Below are positions 28,376 through 40,919 of a DNA stretch of 41,374 nt, one piece after another; position 1 is the stretch's first letter; every line of letters starts with the position of its first letter. The notes below the pieces were generated by a model. That model worked only from the letters and a program-made list of their open reading frames with translations. It was not told the origin of the DNA and searched no databases. Made by a program: the position numbers and the translations under genes. Origin of the DNA: Antrodiella citrinella. Taxonomy: Eukaryota > Basidiomycota > Agaricomycetes > Polyporales > Steccherinaceae. The stretch spans positions 1 through 41,374 of the forward strand of contig SGPM01000250.1 of assembly GCA_004802725.1 (NCBI GenBank). The letters run 5' to 3'.

Positions 28376-31300
28376 CTATGAGAAGAAATACTGAGACTTC
28401 TTGATCTGGCTGACGTCAAAGTCACCCTTCTTGGGTACCGGAGGGATAAGATCAGCTACGCTGAAGTAGGTGATACGGGGCTCTGTTGAATCGCTCGCTT
28501 TTGCAGTCGGTCGGCGGCCCCTCTTGGCTGACTTCTTAGGCTTCTTCGCTGCTGCTTCATCCTCCTCCACGTCATCTTCGGCCTCTTCCTCAATCTCTTC
28601 TGCTAACACCTCAGCTTCGCTCTTGGCAGCTTCAGCAAAGGACTTCTGCACATTGAGATCCTGAGCCTCGCGCATCTTGTCCCAGAGGTTCTCCGCGATC
28701 TGTTGAACCTCGGCGTTTTTAATAGACCTAACAATCGACAGGGGAATCTTGAAGGATTTGTAGCGTTCCTTGAACTGTGTAGGGAAACCGTCAGTAAGGC
28801 TTCTCGTCCTGCCCTGACCGTGGCGTGTAACGTACCTCTTCAGCCAAGTTTCGCAGGATGTCACGCGTGTGCAACGCGATAAACGTATCACGGATAACTG
28901 CCGACATGTCGTCGACAGAGCAAGCATGTGTCCAATATGAATCATGCACGGACGCGAAGGTGATGCCCCGTGTCTACAGGATTCGAGTACGTCAGTATCT
29001 ATTGAAAGTCATGAACATGAATCTACTTACACTGCACTCCAGAGCGGTAAGCATCATGTGCGTCGCGTCAAGACTATGGATGAAGTTTGGTGGGAATGCA
29101 GACGATTGCTTGAGGGAGTTGACCATGGCAGGGACAGTAGGGTCGGAGATATAAACAGTCTGAAGGGATGCAGCTACTTGCTTGCGCTTGACCTGTCGAT
29201 ACGGCTGGACGATAGGGAGTCCCATGGGTGTCGTCCAGATGACCGAAGTCATCTGCTCCTTCCTGATTCGCTGGGAACTGTGAGCTGCCGCTTCTGCCAT
29301 TCGGTCCCCGGGAATAGACTTGGAGATGAGACGTGCGCAGACGTTGAGCCACGTCTGAATATTCTTGGCACCGCTGAAAATATCACCAATGCATTGCAGT
29401 ACCTGAGAACGAGTATCAGTCCTTGTCTATGCTCAGAGAGATTCAACCAACCATTTTGGCCAGGTACGCTGCCGATTCCCAACACACCTCTGGAGGTATG
29501 TCACCGCGATCTTTAAGCTGCTTCTCGATCTGATCACGAGCACCGATGTAGGTTACGCCGTATACCGTGGTCATGACCTACCAGGAACATGTCCTTAGCA
29601 CTCATCTTCGGCGATGAAAAAAGCCAGAAGGAGTACTCACGGTCTGCTTGACGACCTTCCTAGTGATCTTGCCTTCCAAAAGCTTGGCCATCTCATGACC
29701 TGTCGCGACATCCGTCGCTATCCGTTCCTTGACCATCTCCGCAACGAATGTGTACACATCTGCTGGTCGGTCGGTAACGTCCAGGTTGACTTGCTGAGCA
29801 CCCTTGACATCGCCTCCGAGAGCTGCATAATGCTGCAGACCATTACAAGTACCATCCTGGTGGATAGGGAGATGGGAGACAAATTCGATCGGAACCGGTG
29901 ATTCCAACGCGTCGCGTAGTTCCGTGCACGTCGCAAGACATTGCCACGGATCGTCAGCCTTGGTCCACCATTGATTGCCCTGTGATGAACAAGTCAGCAA
30001 GATACCGCGAAAACGATCAGGGGCATTGACGTACATCTAACGGTTTCTCCGCTGAATCGTAGATTTCCGCAAGATTATCCATGGCGAACTGAGCACGCTC
30101 GTCGAAGCTAGCTTTGTCGAAACCGAAGACGTTGGCCAGATGGATCTTGAGCCACCGCAGGCCTCGCTCGCCCAAAGGCTTACCCTCTGCAAATTTGAGC
30201 AATCCGCGACTGAGATCGTCACCAATGTGATTCAGATGCGGGGGAATAGGATAGGCACGGCCACGAAAGTCCAAATTGTGAGGCATATAGAACGTGTCGC
30301 CCAGAAACTGCAGAACCGTTGAGCTGAAGTGCTCGAAAAGATTGACAATATACTTACTGTACGAGCGATCTCAACCTTGTAATTGACATTACATCTCTCG
30401 GAGTGATTGTTAGCCTTTTCGTTCATGTAAGCCTTCTGCCTCGAAAGATACACCACTTTCGCCTTCTGGTCCACGTCCACAATAGGCAGGCGTTCAGGTT
30501 CGGGCATATCGAATACTGAGGGCGGGATCTTGGGCATACGTATCCCACTGTTCCATACCTTGAGAACAACATCGAAGATTGCGCGATTCACCTGCCAAGG
30601 TGTGCTACCGAGAACGTCAAGCCCAGCGTAAACAAGCTCGACATGACCGAGCTCGGACGCTTTTCGCAGATAGGCTAGTTGCTCAACAGACTCCTTGTAC
30701 CGCATCACCGGAACTGAACACAAATCAGATACGTTGTGTTTATAAAGTGAGATCTGCTCACTTTTGCTGTACAGATAGCCTCCTTCGTTGTCACTCAACC
30801 ATTGCTTGGGCTTAACAAGCATAGGAAGGTGCCGGGGATGCAGAGTATCGCGTATGGAGTCTTTGGCAATGCGCTCAGCTACCAAACTGTTCAACCTGAT
30901 GACGCCAAGTTTGTGGCCCCTGATGTACTCATATGAATGGAAGAAAGCAGGCTGCTCCTCAGACCTGGAGAAAGTCGAATCAGTGGAGGATATGAATGGC
31001 ATGATGCAGGAGACTCACACTTCTTTCCCTGTGCGTTTGTCGATCGCAGTCTTGGTCACTGTAGCCACTGACATCAAGTGGTCCACCAGGAAGCTGCCAA
31101 CCTTCACTCTCATCACCTGCGTCCACTCGCTTGTCCACTCCTCTGAATCCTCCATGAATCGCCTAGCCGCTATACGACGAGCGTGCAGATTCTTGTATCC
31201 CAGACCTGAGAAGAACCCGTGCTCTCCCATACGCTGCGCGGAAACCATGATCTTATTCCGCTTGCAGATCTCCGTCTTGTACTCCGTCTCGATCGCTTTC

Positions 31301-32837
31301 CCAATGGCGATGAGTGTGCGTGCTGTCTTCATGCCATCGCGCAGACCTCCACTTCCTTGCATATGCGTGATCTCTAAGATGGTGAGAATAGACATGGTCT
31401 CGGGCTTAAGGAGAGTGATGAACGGAAGCAGTACTTTCGCCGCCTTGCTCGCCTCTGCAGCTCATCAGCACAGAATCGAATCTAAATCAAGACACCAATC
31501 ACTCACTGGACATACCATCCTTTTCAGCTAGGCTGCTAATCTCCTCCTTTAGCTTCACCTGCAACTTCTGATGCCACTCCCACAACCACCCCCGAAGGTA
31601 ATTATCCTTCAAGCGACTGCTGTCAAGACCCAGCGATTGAAAAATGCTTGCTTCATGTTGAAGCCGCGCAGATGCAATATCGTAGACTGATTCCTCGAGA
31701 AGCTTTTGTCGTGCTGCCGCATCTCCAGATAGCACCCGGCGGGCGATCAAGACCTCCGCTAGGTGCTTGCGCAAGTTCTCTAGATGGAACGGGACCTCGT
31801 ATCCTGTGTTCAGCGGCTCGGTTGCCCGGATCTCCGTTACATGTCCGCTAGCACTTCGCGAGACATTCATCTTAGGAAGTTTCTTATAATAATAATGTCA
31901 GCAGAAGACTAACTTATGCGAGATGCCAAACTTACTTTTATCTGCACTGCTGCTGCCTCTGGTACGTCTTCCAGCGGGTCTTGAGCGGTTGAGCCCATTA
32001 CTTGTACTAGGCCAAGTTCGTTCACAACTTTGGACATATTCATCGACACCGCAGAGATAGACAACAGCTTGATGATCTCGTTTGCCTCCTCCGACGATTG
32101 GATCCCTCTGTGCGATACCACCAGTGATACCGAGATCTGTCGGTTGACCATACAGCTGAGCAGCTCATCGGGTGTAGGCAAGCTAGCGGCGCTGGAGATG
32201 ACAGAACCCGTTTCTGAATTGAATCGGAGGTACATACGGAGCATAGTCGCGTATGTGTGCGGATTCGGTGTCACCGTCGCTTGCCCCTGTTCCATCTCCT
32301 CGTACAGCGCACACACATCCTCCACCCAGTACATCCGTTTCCCTGCGTCCCTCGTCGTCGCCATCTCCAGGTACGCGTCCAGAAACGCGTTGTACGTCCC
32401 GACGTCCAGCGCAACTGCTTTCTGAGTGCCTCGAAGAGTGTCAAAAACATTTTTCGCACGAGCACGTCGTGGAAGCCGTGCAGACAAGCGTCGATAACGG
32501 ATATTTGGTCCTGTGTCGGTGAGTCCGTGAAGTAGAAGTCATTCAGCGAAGACGACCTGTCGCTGGGTAGCGGTGTCGGAACCAGTGCGTACGGCATCCG
32601 TCTCTTCAAGAAGCTCTCCATGTCTCCGTACGATTCTGACATGGCATGATCTAGTCCGGAAGGCGGCAAGAACGGCGGGTACGCAGACACGCTGGGCTGG
32701 CCCGCGGTGGCGACCTGTGCCTGCACATTTTTGGTAGGTGACGAGTACAACCTCGCAGGACGTGGCAAGCCTTGTCTAGAGACCGAAATGATAGATGCAG
32801 CGTTGCGACGGACACCGTTTCGAGTGAGAGGAATCAT
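28376..32837 (-). CDS. RPO41: mitochondrial DNA-directed RNA polymerase (T7-like), one frame break in exon 1
   Basis: Ten exons: 31936-32837, 31507-31870, 31019-31454, 30358-30964, 30035-30307, 29641-29979, 29452-29577, 29031-29402, 28836-28973 and 28376-28774. This gives about 1318 residues, close to the usual fungal length. The N-terminus looks like a mitochondrial presequence ([15 protein letters not shown]), followed by PPR-like helices. Polymerase landmarks are [33 protein letters not shown] (motif A Asp), [14 protein letters not shown] (motif B Arg/Lys/Tyr) and [12 protein letters not shown] (motif C HD). The C-terminus ends YFFS after an acidic insertion. Exon 1 changes frame near 32450-32456: one missing base, for example in the A5 run, separates [11 protein letters not shown] from [13 protein letters not shown]. 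It transcribes the mitochondrial genome. Everything else is in frame, so an assembly error is likely. Confidence 0.93.
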
Positions 32838-33451
32838 GATAGGTATTAAGTGTAGTAGCTTGGTATGGTGGTGTGACGAAACCTTTCAGTTAAGAGGTTC
32901 CGACTTCGACGTTTTGAGGAGACAATTAGACCTTGATAATAAGTAAGAGGAACCAAAGATCAAAGGGGATAATCACGAAGAGGATGGACTTGTCTCAGCA
33001 CGAGACCGTCATGAACGAAGAGCACTTGCACATAATTTTTGCCAGCAATCTGAGCAAAGGCGCTTCGGCGCACGGCCGACATGCCGAAAATGGCAACAAA
33101 TACTTTCTAGTAAATTCTACGGTTTGTCGTTTGCGTTCCAACCTCCCGACAATAGTCATCTGCATTATCAGTCGAACAAACATACTCAAGCTCCATAAGT
33201 ACAGGTTGTGCAAATGCAAGACTGATTTCCTTGTCAGGCTTGTGACTGAGGACTCTGAGTGGAAACCGGACTGGGCGCCTCCGGACATCAACCCTATACC
33301 AGGGTTCGGGACGTTTTGCTGGGGGGAACCCGACATTTGCCGCACATGTTTATGCACAACGTCGAGCAAGCAGTAAATACGAAGAAACACGCAACGTGCG
33401 TCGGTAGAGCATTCATTTCCATCTAGTAAAACGTCTACACATCTCCCGAAC
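32838..33451. other. no supported gene
   Basis: About 610 bases between the RPO41 start and the ATP14 stop. Frames overlap on both strands (about 33000-33500) but have no motif. It most likely contains the RPO41 promoter and the ATP14 3' UTR. Confidence 0.5.
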
Positions 33452-33997
33452 TCAGTGGTGAGAGTCGGCCTTGGGCAAGTCTGCCTCCAAGGACTCCAGG
33501 AAGGAATCAGCACTCTGCCCAACGTGTTCGGTACCCGCCACCGCTACCTTGGGAGCGTCAGCCTTCGTAGGTTCCGTGGCATCGTAAGCAGAGAGCTCAG
33601 CGGCAAGGTCGGTAGGAATGACTGGTGGTTTTGGGGTTGGGGGAAGGGCATAAGCCTTGACAGTGCCGACGTGTGCATCCTTGGCCTGCACAGCACGTTA
33701 GCTATGAACACACAATACATGATAGTAACGTACAGTTGGAGGAGCCTTATATCCCTTCAACTCTTTGATGTAAAGGTCCTGAACAAAGTCTGACCAGAAG
33801 AACGTTAGGACACAGTGACACTGCATTTTTGGCCGAGCTGTCGCGTACCCTTCCTAGCCACGGAAGACGTGGAGAAAGCGCAAGAGCGGGACACTGCCCG
33901 AGCCTTCAGGACAAACACGCCATGTCAGAAGGACTCCAAAAAACACCAGAACTCGACGTGAACTCACCGCAACGGAAGCCTGCCTGAGGATGGACAT
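33452..33997 (-). CDS. ATP14: mitochondrial ATP synthase subunit h
   Basis: Four exons, 33968-33997, 33849-33903, 33734-33789 and 33452-33685, give 124 residues with perfect phases. The first 26-30 residues (MSILRQASVA, ARAVSRSCAFSTSSVARK) form a mitochondrial presequence. The mature start, DFVQDLYIKELKGYKAPPTA, is the signature of the fungal peripheral-stalk subunit h (yeast Atp14). A Pro/Ala-rich acidic remainder follows. The subunit binds the stator of F1Fo-ATP synthase on the matrix side. It shares a 170-bp divergent promoter with INH1, another ATP-synthase-associated gene, and lies next to RPO41. Confidence 0.92.
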
Positions 33998-34167
33998 GGT
34001 GGAATTAGGAAGAGATGTGTGACTAGTCACAGTCACGACGACAGCAGGTCACAGCTGCCCCCGGCCGATCTCGGCGCCGTCTGGTCGGAGCGGCCGGGTC
34101 TGGATGCACGTCACCGGCCGGGTATAAACACGACACGCGGCTCTGATCAGACTCTGTTCATACCACA
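33998..34167. promoter_or_regulatory. shared divergent promoter of ATP14 and INH1
   Basis: Only 170 bases separate the two ATGs. A TATAAA at 34123-34128, 40 bp before the INH1 ATG, is on the plus strand. CGGCCGGGT occurs twice, about 24 bp apart (about 34091 and 34115), and gtgactagtcacagtcacg lies at the ATP14 side. Coordinated regulation is inferred, not shown. Confidence 0.6.
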
Positions 34168-34642
34168 ATGCTCGCACGTATCATCCCCTCGTCTGCCCGT
34201 CGTCTGCCACGGGTCGCCCCCGCTGTAACGCGTTCTTACTCTGAGAATGCTTTCAAGTAGGTGGCTTCGGTCTGTCTGGGGTGAGGAATGTGCTGAACTC
34301 GTGTCGTCCACAGCAAGAAGGAGAAGGCACATGAAGGTTTTTGGTGTTTTTCAGAACTACGATGAACGTGCGCTGATTGAGTCTGCTGCACAGATCAATA
34401 TGCTCGCCAACATGAGAAAGAACAACTGGAGAAGCTGAGGGCACAGGTGCGTAACACCACGGTTGTAAAGTGCAGGTTCACCCCAATCTAACATTGTGTC
34501 TTCAGATTGAACTCAAGAAGCTTGAGCTGGTGCGTCAAGCTTTCAGCGTACACCCTTATATTTGAGCTGACGGGGCGAATTACTTCTCCAGGCCAAGCTC
34601 GAAGCAGAACACGCCAAGGCTCAAACCGGAGATAAAGCTTAA
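34168..34642 (+). CDS. INH1: mitochondrial ATPase inhibitor (IF1 type)
   Basis: Five exons, 34168-34256, 34314-34336, 34394-34446, 34506-34529 and 34592-34642, give 79 residues. The presequence is MLARIIPSSARRLPRVAPAV, with a likely cleavage before YSENAF. The core KKEKAHEDQYARQHEKEQLE with KLRAQIELKKLEL is the classic IF1 inhibitory helix (E-K-A-x-E-D-x-Y-x-R). Intron 2 is 57 nt and ends at the CACAG of 34389-34393; using the earlier TTTTCAG would bring an immediate stop, so this acceptor decides the reading. IF1 binds F1-ATPase at low matrix pH and blocks ATP hydrolysis. It is divergent from ATP14. Exons as short as 23 and 24 nt make it easy to miss. Confidence 0.9.
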
Positions 34643-35706
34643 AGCCCGCAAGACTACACAATGTACGTTTGTCACTATGCCTAACTTCTTAGGCAAAACC
34701 CTCGTCCACCAACAGAAAGCTGATGAAGTTTGTCTTCTGGCAGGTTCCGAAGGTCTCCTCTCCAGTTGTTGCTGATCGTGTAACCGTTTCTTGCCAATGA
34801 TAACTTGCAACTTGCATTATTTTCCTGGACAATCAAACAGCTGTGATTAACGTCTTGCGAGGCAGTATCGTTACTGCTCAGGCTCGAATTCACAGCCATT
34901 CCACAATACCATGACGTGCGCCGCCCGTGGCTCTAGAACAAGATACTGATGTGGAGTCGCAGGTGACGTGGTGCAATGGCTTTCAGATACTCGCTGAGAA
35001 AACCGTCTGGATGGCGCGAAGAGTTCAAATCCCGAGACTTTCCTCGGGAGAAGGAATGAAACTCGTACTTCAACACCGACAAAGCGGGACACATTCCTCG
35101 TCCAAGCGGTAGCGCGTTCTCTGTGCTCAGATGCACAACCCCTACGTGTTTCATTGCCAGTGCAATTACAGCTGCTTACACTCTCACATGCGTCGACCAA
35201 AAACCCACGACAGAAACGTATGACGAACTCGTCTCTGGTGACCTAGGTCTGTCGCCTGTGACGTCCCAACACATCTTTGTTGCCACTAACAGGTTCATGC
35301 CCTTCTTAACTCAGGGCGTGCTTTTATCACGGGTAGCACGACTCCTGAGGTCAAAGTGATCAATAGCGAACTACCTGCTCTGAACTTTGGTACTTATAAC
35401 TTCGAGTCTGCGAGCTCACACTGCTTTCGGCTTTGTCGGCATTGCCAGGGATATGAAGTGGCCGGCAGCCGGGCCGCGATGTTGGGCATATCAGAGCAGC
35501 TATCTGGTGTTTATATCGTGAAAAAAGCAGTACACGGCCCGTGAACTTCATGCCGATGTCTTTGCTCAGTGGCGTCCTCCGGACGCTCTTCCGTCATTTG
35601 CGCTATAAATGATTACCCACCTATAAAGACCAGGGCTCAAGCTTCCCCTAAGCCCTTCGTTTTCTGCTCTGAACATCTCACCACTGCAATCCAAGATCAA
35701 GACAAC
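34643..35706. other. no supported gene
   Basis: About 1.06 kb. At 34969-35033 there are pol III A- and B-box-like words (TGGTGCAATGG and GTTCAAATCCC, 54 nt apart), but no tRNA fold. A hairpin CCCGAG-actttc-CTCGGG lies at 35031-35048. TATAAAT at 35604-35610 is a candidate promoter element of the reductase gene about 100 bp downstream. Confidence 0.5.
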
Positions 35707-37309
<1,603 letters not shown>

Positions 37310-37555
37310 GTCAGTTTTCGCGAAGAAGACCAAAGGACAAACTTTCATAGTGAAGTGTAAATCAATGTAGACCGATTCATGCCGATACATAATATCACGA
37401 ATTCTGTAAAATGAAGGGTAAAACGTACAACAGACACGGATACGCACACAGCCTCGGTAGAAAGCACGATTCCGACAAGCCTACAACAATCAGATCACAT
37501 ACACCTACCAGAAGAACAACATCCCAGATCCAAATGTACAAGACAGCTTTTACGT

Positions 37556-39138
37556 TCACTTGTGCTTGTGCGTAAAGCCAGGTGTACGGCCAAACATAGT
37601 CCTCAAGTCGGCCACCAGCTCATCCGGTTTCTCGTACGCAGCGAAATGACCACCAGACGTATGTTCTGCCTGGAACACCACTTTACCCACAGAGGGCGCC
37701 CACCTTCACGAATTGCCAACGTCAGCCAAAGACGGCGGCAGCGCGAATGCTGAAGATACTGACCACTTGGGAAGATGTATGAGCTCTTTGGGGAAGTATG
37801 ACTGGCCGAAGGGGACAGGAGAGTATCCGGGGAGGCCACCAACGTGCTCGAACTCGTAGTATATCCTGGCCGCAGCTGTAGGGCCCGCACGTGAGAACCA
37901 GTATATCGAGACCCAGGTCAGAACTGCGCGGCTTTCTATGAGGATACGGTCTAAACGTGGTTGAGCAATACCGACTCACTCTCATCATCGGTCCACTTAT
38001 AGTCGTCAGTCCAGTCGACTAACTTATCGTATATCCACGCAAGAAGTCCTACAGGGGAATCCATCATGGAATATCCGAGCGTCTGCGGTCTCTGTTGCTG
38101 AATGGACCCGTAGCCCTGCCCTGTTTTCTGCCACTTCGCTGTTTTCTTCAGGCCTGCCATGTCTTTGGACAGGAACGGCAGGAAAACCATCTTCAGGAAA
38201 AGAAAGGGATTATGGGTAAAGGAGGGAGGTCCGCATCTGTGTTGTTATATGGGTCAGGATATGCTCGGAACGGAGTGGATGTCGTACTGACATTGGGAAG
38301 TTGGTGTGCCAGGCTTTGACATGCTCAGGGCCATACATGTGCGCCATATTGCGACCCACCTAATGATTACACGAGGTTAGTATTAGAGGCTCTTAAGTGT
38401 TGTATGATATCCCCTACGACATATCCCCAGTCTCCTCCTTGGACCACTAGAAATAACCGCAGTGAGCATCAAAATGAAATAGCGTTAATTTAAAACATAC
38501 CATATTGCTCATAGCCCAGTGCAATCATGAGCTTATGTGAAACCTTTGACGCATCGTTTCAAACTTCATGGTAAAGAAGAGTGTCCCAGCGAATAACTCA
38601 CTTCTGCATATTTTGAGATAGCAAAGCGCTTTTTCTTCGGGCCTTCAGAGAATCCGTAACCAGGCAAACTCAGAGCAACGACATGGAAAGACGGGTATTT
38701 TCCCGACGAGGAAGTTAGCAGGGGTAAAATCTTGGTGACTTCTAAGAAATGACCGGGCCCTATAGAACCACAAAATCAGAAAATTGATTGCGAACCACAA
38801 ACAAAGGGATACCTACATCCGTGTATAAAAATTAACGGGATAGCATCGTCTGCGGCGCTCTTCTGGTGAACGTAGTGAATATTAAGAGTGCCGAACCCGT
38901 CGACCTCAATGTCGCGCGTAAATTGAGGTAAGAGGTTAATCCTATCCTCTGCGACTTTCCAGTCGAATCCGTCTCGCCAACGAGCTAGGAGTCGACGAAT
39001 GTCGGCGAGTGGTGAGCCGTAGTCCCAGCCTGCCTCGTCCAGTTCGTCGGGCAGCCGCGTGAGGTCAAGTTTGCGCCGGAGAAGCTCGAGGTCGTCGGCG
39101 AACACCGAGACTTTGAACGGTTTTTCGGTGTTAGACAT
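37556..39138 (-). CDS. epoxide hydrolase, microsomal-type (alpha/beta hydrolase with EHN domain)
   Basis: Eight exons: 38817-39138, 38602-38759, 38501-38543, 38418-38446, 38292-38359, 37980-38236, 37764-37923 and 37556-37703. Total 394 residues, the normal family size. The EHN region is [20 protein letters not shown] through [19 protein letters not shown]. The oxyanion motif is [14 protein letters not shown]. The nucleophile Asp lies in [16 protein letters not shown], lid tyrosines lie in SYFPKEL and the ARIYYEF segment, and the catalytic His lies in [17 protein letters not shown]. It hydrolyses epoxides to diols. The N-terminus lacks a clear membrane anchor, so it is probably soluble. Convergent with the AKR7 gene, it fits a xenobiotic-epoxide detoxification pair, which is an inference. 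Confidence 0.93.
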
Positions 39139-40091
39139 GGCGAGAGACCGAACTGAAGTGCGTATAGGGGAAATATCTGACTGTCTGAGTCACTCGTCGA
39201 GAGCTCGGAGGCTTGTAAGAGGGTAGGTGTAGCAGCCAATGCGGTTATATACGAAGAATGCTTCAAGAACAGGGTGCGACGCATTAACTTCGGCAATAGA
39301 TTCCAAGTTCTCGGCAGCTCGGCACACGTTCTCAGAAAGCCCAGCGACTTGCCTGCGACACGCAGGGGTCAGCCCCACAAAGTCGAATCTTCTGACTGCA
39401 ATCAATAGATCTGGCCAATACATCGAGCGTCATCCCTCTGACGAGGAGATCCCTTCCTACAAGGTTTTGAATACCGTCGCGTTGTCGGAGAATCACTGTG
39501 CACATTCCTTGTGACATGCAGACTATACCTCAACCGCTATAGTACTTCCAATTAGTGGAGAGTATCATTCGTACAAGAATGTTCTCGAGTAGAAAGCATG
39601 CAGACCAAGAGCGAGGCGGCTGATCTACACCAAAGCGAGTTAAGACTGCAGGACTTGAAGCGAGACAAGTAACGTACTTGGTTAACACACACCATCAAAC
39701 GTGCTTGCACATTCGCCCATCCTGCGTCTGTCTGCAAGAAGTTGGACTCACTCAGCATGGCCCGGGGTACCAGCAATTTGCCTTACGTCCACGAAATTTT
39801 CCAAAGGAATAAACCGTGATTGTCCCGTGGGTCCGCGATGTTGGTTTGAAGCTGTTTCTTTACCCTGAGTCGCTGGGATATCCCAGTACAACCGCAATAT
39901 ATACAGGTCGCACTGTAGCGAGAACAACGTGGAAGATTGAAGACAAGATTGAAGATGACATAGAATTGCCGATGAATTGCAGTTCAAGGAAGAGAATACA
40001 TGAGCGCCAATGTTTTGTGCTATAATACAAGGTCATAAACGCCAAACTAAATGGTTACAGAATCGAATTCGGAAATAAGCTGGCAGCTTTC
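39139..40091. other. no supported gene
   Basis: About 950 bases upstream of the epoxide hydrolase start. Frames on both strands are shorter than 95 codons with no motif. It may contain the hydrolase promoter and 3' UTR of HSP20-2. A purine-rich microrepeat (gattgaagacaagattgaag) lies at about 39936-39955. Confidence 0.5.
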
Positions 40092-40684
40092 TCAGTTTAT
40101 GGCGATCTTCTTGGGAGCCTGCTCAGGAGTTGATTTTGGGAACGCGACAGAGAGCACCCCGCTGTCAAAAGAGGCCTTGATGTCCTCGTGCTGGACAAAC
40201 ACGCATCAGTAAGTGCATTCTTGCTACCGTGACACACACAGAAAGGAACTTGAAGACATACCTTGACACCTTGAGGCAAAGGAATGGACCTCGAGAACTT
40301 GCCAAATCGGCGCTCTCGGACAGCGTAGCCATTCTCGTCGTGATCAGAAGAGACTTTAGACTCTCCGGAGACGGTGAGCATGTTGTTGTGCACGTCAATG
40401 TTGACGTCCTCTTTCTTCAAGCCGGGTAGCTCGAAGGTGGCCGTCACCGTGTTTGACTGGGTGTCTTCGTGCACATCCATCCTGGGGAGTAACAGGTGAA
40501 TGAGGGCTATCGCAAGGAATGGCGAGAGAAAGACGTACCTTGGTCTCATGGACCGAGGAGCTGCGTTAATGTTCCGCTCGACTTGGTTGTTGGTGTTGTT
40601 GCCACCAGTGCGAGCATAAAAAGCCTCGTCAAAGAGGCGGTCAAAGTCGTAGAAGGGGTCGTAGACAAATCGTGAGACAGACAT
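40092..40684 (-). CDS. small heat shock protein (HSP20 / alpha-crystallin family), copy 2
   Basis: Exons 40539-40684, 40262-40481 and 40092-40190 give 154 residues. Exon 2 and exon 3 have the same length as in copy 1 (220 and 99 nt), and intron 1 is also nearly identical. Differences include YARTGGNN for SARAGSGNN, ESKVSSDHD for EVKVSSEHD, and HEDIKASFDSG for NEDIKASLENG. The alpha-crystallin domain, GVLSVAFPK motif and KIAIN tail are intact, so both copies look functional. The second intron differs more than the first. The promoter has a conserved heat-shock-like block and a TATA box. Confidence 0.95.
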
Positions 40685-40767
40685 GGCGATGTTGAAGTTT
40701 GTAGCGTGTAGGTGACGATTTGAATGTTTAAGTTGTGGTTGACCTTCTCGACGGTGGACACTGGTCG

Positions 40768-40801
40768 TATATATCTCTTTCGTCGTCGAACTCTCCGGAA
40801 A
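40768..40801 (-). promoter_or_regulatory. heat-shock-element-like site and TATA box of HSP20-2
   Basis: On the minus strand, TTTCCGGAGAGTTCGACGAC with GAAAG following carries three to four alternating HSF-type units (TTC, GAG, TTC, CGA) and is followed by TATATAC. The core GGAGAGTTCGA is identical to that of copy 1 at 22334-22344. Confidence 0.6.
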
Positions 40802-40892
40802 CGCTTGAAGTCATCGTGGAGTGTCGAAACTCTTCACGGCGGAGAACGGTTTTGTCGTGCCTAGACTCGCCGAAAACCTCCTAGAACTTGCT

Positions 40893-40919
40893 AGAAATTA
40901 GGCGCGGCGTTGAGTTCCC
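40893..40919 (-). repeat. dispersed GC-rich motif, copy 4 (upstream of HSP20-2)
   Basis: The plus strand reads agaaattaggcgcggcgttg then agttccc. It shares the first 22 bases with copy 1 and diverges at the gcctgtaaa end. It lies 226 bp upstream of the HSP20-2 ATG. Confidence 0.75.

Noticed and set aside
32100..32470. Intron in RPO41 exon 1 as the cause of the frame change
   Set aside because: The possible GT-AG pairs there either have the wrong length modulo three or would remove the conserved [10 protein letters not shown] or NVFDTLRG segments.
32995..33522. Long frames on both strands between RPO41 and ATP14
   Set aside because: No start in good context, no family motif, and the minus-strand frame overlaps the well-supported last exon of ATP14.
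34962..35040. Possible tRNA: A-box-like TGGTGCAATGG and B-box-like GTTCAAATCCC with normal spacing
   Set aside because: The T-arm and D-arm stems do not pair and no acceptor stem closes. At most it is a degenerate tRNA-derived element.
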